6,936 nucleotides of DNA, from assembly GCA_030619095.1 (NCBI GenBank), contig JAUXCB010000078.1, forward strand, positions 1 to 6,936, read 5' to 3'. Shown here piece after piece: positions 1-4,524 of the stretch. The position numbers were made by a program, and so were the translations under genes. Below the pieces are notes generated by a model. It was not told where the DNA came from. It did not search any database and saw only the letters and a list, made by a program, of their open reading frames with translations. Position 1 is the stretch's first letter, and each line of letters begins with the position of its first letter. Source of the DNA: Verrucomicrobiota bacterium (GTDB lineage Bacteria; Verrucomicrobiota; Kiritimatiellia; Kiritimatiellales; Tichowtungiaceae).

Positions 1-2
1 AA

Positions 3-779
3 CCTGTCGCCAAATTGGATGGTTTTGAGATTGTGCCACAGCTTGTGGCACAAATTCCTTGGGGTCATAATTTACATATTATAAGGGTTCTTGCAGATAG
101 GGACGAAGCCCTGTTCTATGTCCGTAAAACCATCGAAAACAATTGGTCGCGGTCGGTTCTGACGCATCATATTGAGAGCGGACTTTATCAGCGAGATGGC
201 AAGGCGGTCACCAATTTTGAAGCGACGCTTCCGGCTCCGCACTCCGACTTGGCGCGGCAAACCCTGAAAGACCCCTATAACTTTGACTTCCTGATGCTTC
301 GCGAGCGCCACGATGAGCGGGAGCTGGAAGATGCGCTGGTGGAACATGTCACCCAGTTTCTATTGGAGCTGGGTGAGGGCTTTTCCTATATGGGGCGGCA
401 ATATCCACTGGAGGTTGATGGCGATGAATATCGAATGGATCTGCTGTTTTATCACGTTGTTTTGCATTCCTACGTGATTGTTGAATTGAAGACAAAAAAG
501 TTTAAGCCGGAGTTTGTCGGGAAGCTCAATTTTTATATCTCGGTGGTCGATGACATGCTGAAAACGGAGGCGGATAATCCGTCGCTTGGCATTCTGATTT
601 GTAAGTCGAAAAAAGACACCGTCGTCGAATACGCATTGCGGGATGTGAACTCGCCGATCGGTGTGAGCGAATATATCATCACCAAGAATTTGCCGGATGA
701 ATTTAAATCGTCATTGCCAAGCATTGAACAAATTGAGGCGGAGGTGGACAGAGAGTTTAATCGCAAATTTTTTCATTAA
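3..779 (+). CDS. DUF1016 (YhcG-type) PD-(D/E)XK nuclease family protein, 5' end outside window
   Basis: The frame is open to the left edge, so the N-terminal domain (roughly 90-100 residues in this family) lies outside the window; the TTG at 15 is not a credible start. The visible 258 residues carry the family hallmarks: QIPWGHN (near 54-74), KTIENNWSR, the NFEATLPAP segment, DPYNFDFL, then the nuclease-like core. The core has the metal-binding Asp in RMDLLFY (codon 438-440), the E-x-K pair in VELKTKKFKPE (codons 483-485 and 489-491), and the downstream GKLNFYISVVDD and YALRD-PIGVSEY motifs. The PD-(D/E)XK residues look intact, so the nuclease fold is probably functional. The family's role is poorly defined; members occur in accessory and defence-rich regions. 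The last residues after 'EAEVDREF' look non-native because they run into a DUF2971 remnant that begins in another frame. Family call is confident; biological role unknown. Confidence 0.94.
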   Translation, partial: PVAKLDGFEIVPQLVAQIPWGHNLHIIRVLADRDEALFYVRKTIENNWSRSVLTHHIESGLYQRDGKAVTNFEATLPAPHSDLARQTLKDPYNFDFLMLRERHDERELEDALVEHVTQFLLELGEGFSYMGRQYPLEVDGDEYRMDLLFYHVVLHSYVIVELKTKKFKPEFVGKLNFYISVVDDMLKTEADNPSLGILICKSKKDTVVEYALRDVNSPIGVSEYIITKNLPDEFKSSLPSIEQIEAEVDREFNRKFFH

Positions 780-1048
780 AACATTCGGGTTTTTTTGAGG
801 AGCAGGAGCGGCGTTTATTATCACTTGTTGCTAGGCATGATACAAAGGATGTCTGTGAGGTTAGATTGGCAAATAATAGGATAGTGCCTTGCAGAGATGT
901 GCCGTTGGGAAACCTAAAGGGTTCGCCGATAACAGAAGTGATTCTTGGGCCAAAGAATAGAACCCCTGAAAATGTTGTGAAAGAGTTTTTGAACTCGAAA
1001 GATTTTTTTGACGTTGAGGTGAAGCGTTCAGAGATTCCATATAGGTAG
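761..1048 (+). pseudogene. C-terminal remnant of a DUF2971 protein
   Basis: The frame is open from 761, directly after a stop at 758-760, to the TAG at 1046-1048. It reads SQIFSLKHSGFFEEQERRLLS, then an IVPCRDVPL segment, ITEVILGPKNRTPENVVKEFL, and ends in VEVKRSEIPYR. This matches the C-terminal third of DUF2971 proteins as I know them: an 'FKxPGFxEExEWRL' block, a '(I/V)xP(Y/C)xxxPL' block, an 'I.evilGP' block and a terminal 'S.IPYR'. The N-terminal two thirds are absent, and the 5' end overlaps the 3' end of the DUF1016 gene by about 19 bp in a different frame. This indicates a recombination or deletion junction near 755-765. A TTG at 866 could in principle start a 60-residue peptide, but no ribosome binding site is evident. 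I call it a gene remnant, not a working gene. Confidence 0.72.
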
Positions 1049-1050
1049 GT

Positions 1051-1065
1051 TTCCAAACAGTGGAA
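1051..1065. repeat. 15 bp palindrome, TTCCAAnnnTTGGAA family (degenerate copy)
   Basis: TTCCAAACAGTGGAA has arms TTCCA/TGGAA around a 5 nt centre. It differs from the TTCCAAnnnTTGGAA form by one base and has the same length and spacing as the copies at 2706-2720 and 2737-2751. It begins 2 nt after the stop codon of the DUF2971 remnant. Confidence 0.6.
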
Positions 1066-1066
1066 C

Positions 1067-1090
1067 CCGCCATCGCTCGGGTTGTGGCGG
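1067..1090 (+). other. Inverted repeat / hairpin after the DUF2971 remnant
   Basis: CCGCCA (1067-1072) pairs with TGGCGG (1085-1090) across a 12 nt loop. There is no T-run after the stem, so it is not a typical intrinsic terminator. The right arm plus following bases (TGGCGGACAGGAAAG) resemble the TGGCAGGCAGGAAAG arm of the palindrome at 4415-4434, so it may be a decayed member of the same repeat family. Confidence 0.45.
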
Positions 1091-1112
1091 ACAGGAAAGT
1101 AAAAAGCAGAAA

Positions 1113-1262
1113 ATGAATCAGGCGGAACCGAAAGAGATGATCGCGAAAGGCGAGGGCGAGAACGTTGAATTCAAGCGCTCGTTCGGGCGCGAGTGTATCA
1201 AGGCAGGTTGTGCGTTCGCGAATATAGGCGGTGGAACGCTGTTGATAGGTGCGCCTCAATAA
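1113..1262 (+). pseudogene. 5' remnant of an AlbA_2 (Schlafen-like) ATP-binding protein gene, 49 codons
   Basis: The ATG at 1113 opens a 49-codon frame ending in TAA at 1260-1262. It contains EMIAKGEGENVEFKRSF, then CAFANIGGGTLLIG, which is the start of an AlbA_2 domain: the 'GE...EFK.S' strand followed by the 'aFaN..GGtlliGv' core. In an intact protein this would continue with a 'D.G.i.G' turn and several hundred residues, but here it ends at APQ. The break falls just before the AAA_14 gene, whose GTG start lies 8 nt beyond the stop. The first 31 bases of the conserved block (1134-1164) are nearly identical to 2827-2857. It is probably a broken gene, although the peptide could still be translated and act as a leader coupled to the downstream ATPase. 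Confidence 0.7.
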
Positions 1263-1270
1263 TGTAAAAC

Positions 1271-2443
1271 GTGATTGTGAAAAACGATAAACATGGTTAT
1301 ATTAATCGGGTAGTTAAGTCGGTTGCTCAGGCTCGGCTGGCCAACAATCCGGCGTTGGCACTGCTGGGACCGCGTCAGTGCGGAAAGTCAACTCTGGCGT
1401 TGCACCTCCTAAAAGATTTTCCTGATGCGGTCTATTTAGATGTCGAGTTGCCGTCTGATCGAAACAAGTTGCGCGATCCAGAAGCCTTTTTGAAACTGCA
1501 CCAAGGCAGACTGGTTTGCATTGATGAAGTTCAGCGGGTTCCCGATTTGTTTCCGGTGTTGAGAAGTCTGATTGATCAGAGCGGAGTCCATGGTCAGTAT
1601 CTGATTCTGGGGTCGGCCTCGCGCGATTTAATCCGGCAGAGTTCAGAAACACTAGCTGGACGCATTGCCTATCTTGAACTTGCGCCGTTTTCCATTTGTG
1701 AGGTGCCGAATTCCCTTCAAAAACTATGGCTTCAGGGTGGGTTTCCTCGTAGTTTTTTTGCGGAGGAGTCTGCTAGTTTTTCATGGCGTGGCGATTTTAT
1801 CCGTTCATTTTTGGAGCGGGATGTCCCGATGCTGAAAAGTAGTATTCCGGCGGAGGCGGTCGGTCGGCTTTTGACGATGTGCGCGCACTATCACGGTCAG
1901 TTTCTGAATTTGGAAAAACTGGCGGGCTCGATGGGCGTTCATGCGGGCACAATCCGGAATTACATGGATTTGCTTTGCGGTGCATTTATGATGAGAAGAG
2001 TGTCGCCATTTCTTTCTAATGTAAAAAAGCGGCTCATCAAGTCTCCGAAAATCTACATCCGTGATACGGGCGTTCTCCATGCCTTATTGGGGATTAAGAC
2101 GGCCGATGACCTGTTCGCTCATCCGGTTTTTGGCGATTCCTGGGAAGGGCTGGTGATTGAAAACATTCTCTCCTCTGTTTCGGACAGAGTTTCCTGCGGG
2201 TATTACCGGACATCGAACGGCGCAGAAATGGATCTTGTGGTTGAAAAAGGAGTTTCCAGAATCGGGATTGAATGTAAGGCCTCGTCATCACCGAAGGTCA
2301 CGCGCGGTTTTTGGAGCGCAAAAGACGATCTGGAACTGGATGAGGTTTTGATTGTCGCTCCGGTGAACGCGGCCTATCCGTATGGCGACGGCGTGACCGT
2401 TTGTTCGCTGAACGAGTGTTTGATTCGCTTGGGAGCGATGTGA
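1271..2443 (+). CDS. AAA_14 / DUF4143 family ATPase
   Basis: This 390-residue protein has the full two-domain layout of its family. The N-terminal AAA-type ATPase domain carries a Walker A loop GPRQCGKST (33-41), a Walker B strand LVCIDEVQ (81-88) and a sensor-like LILGSASRDL (111-120). A winged-helix-like middle (about 200-245) leads into the C-terminal DUF4143 part with YIRDTGVLHALLG (262-274), WEGLVIEN (291-298), the AEMDLVVEKG strand (D321) and GIECKAS (E334, K336). The D...ExK arrangement resembles a PD-(D/E)XK fold. The start is GTG 1271; GTG 1277 is a close alternative, and a stop at 1265-1267 excludes anything upstream. No clear Shine-Dalgarno is present, so translation may be coupled to the AlbA_2 remnant ending 8 nt earlier. 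These are abundant accessory ATPases of unknown specific function. It appears complete, with no frameshift. Confidence 0.94.
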   Translation: MIVKNDKHGYINRVVKSVAQARLANNPALALLGPRQCGKSTLALHLLKDFPDAVYLDVELPSDRNKLRDPEAFLKLHQGRLVCIDEVQRVPDLFPVLRSLIDQSGVHGQYLILGSASRDLIRQSSETLAGRIAYLELAPFSICEVPNSLQKLWLQGGFPRSFFAEESASFSWRGDFIRSFLERDVPMLKSSIPAEAVGRLLTMCAHYHGQFLNLEKLAGSMGVHAGTIRNYMDLLCGAFMMRRVSPFLSNVKKRLIKSPKIYIRDTGVLHALLGIKTADDLFAHPVFGDSWEGLVIENILSSVSDRVSCGYYRTSNGAEMDLVVEKGVSRIGIECKASSSPKVTRGFWSAKDDLELDEVLIVAPVNAAYPYGDGVTVCSLNECLIRLGAM

Positions 2444-2471
2444 AAAGGAATAGGAGAAAGATTTTTTCAGC

Positions 2472-2519
2472 CGCTTCGCTTGAGGAGATCAGAGAAATAA
2501 AGAGAAAGAATTTTTGACC
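2472..2519. repeat. ~48 bp dispersed repeat, copy 1 (intergenic)
   Basis: The segment starts with CGCTTCGCT and GAGGA and ends with AATAAAGAGAAA then TTTTTGACC. The same order of blocks with small gaps occurs at 4344-4392. A shorter related block (GAGAAAGATTTTTTCAGCCG) lies just upstream at about 2454-2473 and resembles the repeat's own end, so the 2450-2525 stretch looks like a partial tandem duplication. No protein is convincingly encoded here. Confidence 0.55.
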
Positions 2520-2561
2520 AGCCGTCGCCGGAGGCTATGGCTTGGCAGGCAGGATTACAGG

Positions 2562-2726
2562 ATGAGCCAGGTCGAAAAAATCAAAAAACGAGTAAACGCA
2601 GCAACTGGCAAACGGGTTCTTGGCGTTCTGGTGGGGAAGGCTGGCTATACAGCGAAAGCGAACTTTGAGATCAGCACCGAAGAGCTTTTGGGCGAAGATA
2701 AAAAGTTCCAAGGTTTGGAAAAATAG
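2562..2726 (+). CDS. Small hypothetical protein, 54 aa (possible gene fragment)
   Basis: The ATG at 2562 follows an AGGA (2552-2555) at usable ribosome-binding distance. It opens a 54-residue basic, lysine-rich frame that begins MSQVEKIKKRV and contains GKRVLGVLVGKAGYTAKANF and an acidic ISTEELLGED. I do not recognise the family. The 'VLGVLVG...YTAKA' part looks like a real strand-turn-helix and could be the tail of a larger protein that has lost its N-terminus. The last residues (KKFQGLEK) are encoded by a TTCCAAnnnTTGGAA palindrome, so the C-terminus is at least partly repeat-derived. The frame extends upstream to 2514, but that part is Arg/Trp-rich and crosses repeat DNA, so I reject it. 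Whether this is expressed is uncertain. Confidence 0.4.
   Translation: MSQVEKIKKRVNAATGKRVLGVLVGKAGYTAKANFEISTEELLGEDKKFQGLEK
2706..2720. repeat. 15 bp palindrome TTCCAA-GGT-TTGGAA
   Basis: It has perfect 6 bp arms around a 3 nt centre and overlaps the last codons of the small ORF. It is followed by AAAATAGAG, which is shared in near-identical form by the next copy 31 bp downstream. Confidence 0.7.
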
Positions 2727-2736
2727 AGCCGAAACG

Positions 2737-2751
2737 TTCCAAGCCTTGGAA
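2737..2751. repeat. 15 bp palindrome TTCCAA-GCC-TTGGAA
   Basis: This is the second perfect copy, 31 bp after the first. Arms extend to TTCCAAG/CTTGGAA around one C. It is followed by AAAAGTAGAG. With the first copy and the degenerate third copy (2776-2797, followed by TTAGAG) it forms a loose tandem array between the small ORF and the AlbA_2 gene. Confidence 0.72.
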
Positions 2752-2759
2752 AAAGTAGA

Positions 2760-2781
2760 GTAAGCGTCTCGCTTGCTTTTT
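2760..2781 (+). terminator. Terminator-like hairpin with T-run
   Basis: GTAAGCG (2760-2766) pairs with CGCTTGC (2770-2776) over a 3 nt TCT loop, giving seven pairs of which one is a T-G wobble. It is followed by TTTTT (2777-2781). This is the geometry of a short intrinsic terminator for transcription entering from the left. The stem is modest and part of a repeat array, so termination may be inefficient. Confidence 0.42.
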
Positions 2782-2797
2782 CAAGGGGTGGAAAAAG
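2776..2797. repeat. Inverted repeat CTTTTTC/GAAAAAG, degenerate third palindrome copy
   Basis: CTTTTTC (2776-2782) and GAAAAAG (2791-2797) are perfect inverted arms around 8 nt. The inner TTCAAGGGGTGGAA and the trailing TTAGAG align with the two TTCCAAnnnTTGGAA copies upstream, so this is a decayed member of the array. It ends 8 nt before the ATG of the second AlbA_2 remnant. Confidence 0.5.
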
Positions 2798-2805
2798 TTA
2801 GAGAA

Positions 2806-2868
2806 ATGAAACGGGTAGAACTAAATGAGATGATCGCGACGGGCGAGGGCGAGAACGAGTGGGTATGA
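2806..2868 (+). pseudogene. 5' remnant of a second AlbA_2 gene, 20 codons, overlapping the next gene's start
   Basis: The ATG at 2806 opens MKRVELNEMIATGEGENEWV then TGA at 2866-2868. EMIATGEGEN aligns without gaps to EMIAKGEGEN of the remnant at 1113, at the same distance (21 nt) from the start codon. 29 of 31 bases are identical between 2827-2857 and 1134-1164. After GEGEN the similarity stops and the frame closes, so only the first 17 or so codons of the old gene survive. The stop overlaps the ATG (2865) of the intact AlbA_2 gene in an ATGA arrangement, which would allow translational coupling. It is either a gene remnant or a co-opted leader peptide. Confidence 0.58.
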
Positions 2869-4487
2869 GTGATTTAAAATCCATGATTAAAAAGGGCGAG
2901 GGAATCTCTCTTGAGTTTAAGAAGGCTCGTACCGCATTGAATCGCGATGTGTATGAGACGGTTTGTTCGTTTTTGAATCGGCATGGCGGCACGTTGTTGC
3001 TGGGGGTTCAGGATTCAGGGGAGGTGTCGGGTGTGGATGAGAGTTGCGTTGCGCAGATGAGGAAGGATTTTGTTACTGCGATGAACAATCCTCAGAAAAT
3101 CAATCCGCCATCCTATTTATCGATCACGGAGAAGCGGATTGACGGAAAGATGGTGTTGCGCGTTGATGTTCCGGAAAGCTCACGGGTTCATCGTTGTGCC
3201 GGTCGAATCTATGATCAAAACGAGGATGGAGATTTTGATATTACCGATCAAACGGTAGAGGTGGCGCGCTTATACCAGCGGAAGCAGACAACGTTCAGCG
3301 AAAATAAAGTATATCCTTGGATTCAGCTGGAGGATTTGCGCTCGGAGTTGATTGAACAATGTCGGAATCACGTTCGGGTCAATGCGAATAATCACCCCTG
3401 GGTGGAACTGGACGATTTGCAGATGCTTAAAAGTGCACAACTTTATTTGACCGATCCAGAAACCGGAAAGCAGGGGGTTACGCTGGCGGGGGCTATGCTG
3501 TTCGGAACAGATGCGGTTATTCTGCAGGTTTGTCCGGCTCATCGAACCGATTTGATTTTGCGTAAAGTGAATGTGGATCGTTACGATGATCGCGATCTGG
3601 TGCGAACCAATCTGATTGAAAGCTATGATCGTATTCTCGCTTTTGTCAAAAAACATCTACCTGATCCTTTTTATCTGGACGGGATTGAACGGCGAAGCTT
3701 GCGAGATGCCATTTTTCGCGAAGTGGCTTCCAATCTGTTGATTCATCGGGAGTATGCCAGCGGCATCCCTGCTCGATTGATTATCGAACGTGGAGTTGTA
3801 GCGACCTACAATGCGAACCGTCCTCATGGGGTTGGTGCCTTGAATCCGAAAACCTTTTCTCCGTATCCAAAAAACCCAGTGATCGGTGCATTTTTTAGGG
3901 AAATCGACCGAGCGGATGAGTTGGGTTCTGGAATGCGCAATTTAATGTTGTACGGGAAGACGTATGGCGGTGAAGATCCGCAGTTGATTGAAGGCGACGT
4001 GTTCCGGATGATTGTTTCTGTGCCGGAGGTAGGAGGCATTGTGGACGTGGAGCCAAAGTCAGGGGCCCAGTCGGGGGCCCAGTCGGGGGCCCAGTCAGGG
4101 GCCCAGTCAACGGACGTCCTTCAAGTGCTGAGAGGACATCCTCTTTCTGCCAATGAAGTTGCTGAAAAGCTGGGATTGAAGAGCAAAACGGGTGCGCTGA
4201 AGCGAGCGGTTAAAGATTTGTTGGAAAGCGATTTGATCGAATACACCCTTCCAGAAAAGCCGAATAGCCGCTTACAGAAATATCGGATCACAGATAAGGG
4301 AAGAGAGATTTTTGACCACCTCGTAGAACCCGACTCTTCGGGTCGCTTCGCTAGAGGAAACAGCCGAGGAATAAAGAGAAATGTTTTTGACCGCGAAGGA
4401 ATGCGAAAAGAGATGGCAGGCAGGAAAGCCTGCCCCACAGTGGAGAGTCATTTCCTAGGGTTTGAAGGAACTAGTTTTTACGAATAA
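2865..4487 (+). CDS. AlbA_2-domain ATP-binding protein (COG2865-like putative transcriptional regulator)
   Basis: From ATG 2865 the product is 540 residues. An N-terminal AlbA_2 (Schlafen-like, putative nucleic-acid-binding) domain covers about 1-130: GEGISLEFKKA, then FLNRHGGTLLLGVQDSGEVSGV. A GHKL/HATPase_c_4-like domain covers about 270-385, with the N-box region REVASNLLIHREY (N290) and a glycine box DELGSGMRNL (351-360). A linker of four SGAQ repeats (399-414) leads to a winged-helix segment (about 418-485: SANEVAEKLGLKSKTGALKRAVKDLL, YRITDKGREIFDHL). The natural end is probably near 486; residues 487-540 come from repeat DNA. GTG 2859 is a possible earlier start, but ATG 2865 overlaps the preceding stop (ATGA) and fits coupled translation. 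The family is broadly described as DNA-binding regulators or Schlafen-like proteins; the target is unknown. Confidence 0.92.
   Translation: MSDLKSMIKKGEGISLEFKKARTALNRDVYETVCSFLNRHGGTLLLGVQDSGEVSGVDESCVAQMRKDFVTAMNNPQKINPPSYLSITEKRIDGKMVLRVDVPESSRVHRCAGRIYDQNEDGDFDITDQTVEVARLYQRKQTTFSENKVYPWIQLEDLRSELIEQCRNHVRVNANNHPWVELDDLQMLKSAQLYLTDPETGKQGVTLAGAMLFGTDAVILQVCPAHRTDLILRKVNVDRYDDRDLVRTNLIESYDRILAFVKKHLPDPFYLDGIERRSLRDAIFREVASNLLIHREYASGIPARLIIERGVVATYNANRPHGVGALNPKTFSPYPKNPVIGAFFREIDRADELGSGMRNLMLYGKTYGGEDPQLIEGDVFRMIVSVPEVGGIVDVEPKSGAQSGAQSGAQSGAQSTDVLQVLRGHPLSANEVAEKLGLKSKTGALKRAVKDLLESDLIEYTLPEKPNSRLQKYRITDKGREIFDHLVEPDSSGRFARGNSRGIKRNVFDREGMRKEMAGRKACPTVESHFLGFEGTSFYE
4059..4106 (+). repeat. 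Four tandem 12 bp repeats encoding SGAQ x4
   Basis: Units TCAGGGGCCCAG, TCGGGGGCCCAG, TCGGGGGCCCAG and TCAGGGGCCCAG lie head to tail and in frame, giving SGAQSGAQSGAQSGAQ followed by a further S. Each unit contains the palindrome GGGGCCC or GGGCCC. The repeat sits exactly between the ATPase-like domain and the winged helix, so copy-number change would alter linker length by four residues without a frameshift. Similar low-complexity GAQ or PQ linkers occur in this protein family. Confidence 0.9.
4344..4392. repeat. ~48 bp dispersed repeat, copy 2 (inside the AlbA_2 C-terminal tail)
   Basis: The segment runs CGCTTCGCT, GAGGA, GAGGAATAAAGAGAAAT and TTTTTGACC in the same order as 2472-2519. Here it is read in frame as RFARGNSRGIKRNVFD. 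It is followed by GCGAAGGAAT/GCGAAAAGAG, a two-unit decanucleotide, and then the palindrome at 4415-4434. Confidence 0.55.
4415..4434. repeat. REP-like palindrome GGCAGGC/GCCTGCC
   Basis: Perfect 7 bp arms GGCAGGC (4415-4421) and GCCTGCC (4428-4434) flank a 6 nt AGGAAA loop. A half-copy GGCAGGCAGG lies at 2544-2553, and a degenerate form TGGCGGACAGGAAAG at 1085-1099. All lie in gene-poor or gene-end DNA, which fits a dispersed intergenic palindrome. This copy happens to be translated as part of the AlbA_2 tail. Confidence 0.6.
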
Positions 4488-4507
4488 ACGGGCGGCGCCC
4501 GTTTATT
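4483..4507 (+). terminator. Perfect 11 bp hairpin between the AlbA_2 gene and ATPase subunit B
   Basis: AATAAACGGGC (4483-4493) and GCCCGTTTATT (4497-4507) form a perfect 11 bp stem with a 3 nt GGC loop. The left arm contains the TAA stop of the AlbA_2 gene. The GC-rich core followed by TTTATT resembles a weak intrinsic terminator, and its symmetry means it could work in either direction. The subunit B ribosome binding site begins 3 nt later, so it could instead stabilise or insulate the 5' end of the ATPase message. Confidence 0.55.
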
Positions 4508-4510
4508 AAC

Positions 4511-4516
4511 GGAGAG
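4511..4516 (+). promoter_or_regulatory. Ribosome binding site of ATPase subunit B
   Basis: GGAGAG lies 8 nt before ATG 4525. It is the best Shine-Dalgarno sequence in the window and fixes the subunit B start. Most accessory genes here lack an obvious counterpart. Confidence 0.8.
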
Positions 4517-4524
4517 AAAAAATT

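Noticed and set aside
861..1259. 132-codon minus-strand frame opposite the DUF2971 and AlbA_2 remnants
   Set aside because: The + strand frames show family motifs, whereas this peptide is of low complexity with no motif.
2859..2864. GTG 2859 as the start of the AlbA_2 gene
   Set aside because: ATG 2865 is two codons later, overlaps the preceding stop as ATGA, and gives the natural N-terminus MSDLKSMIKKGEG; GTG remains possible but is less likely.
4440..4524. Sigma70-type promoter before ATPase B
   Set aside because: The nearest TTGAAG/TACGAA pair is spaced far too closely (about 11 bp); no convincing -35/-10 pair was found.
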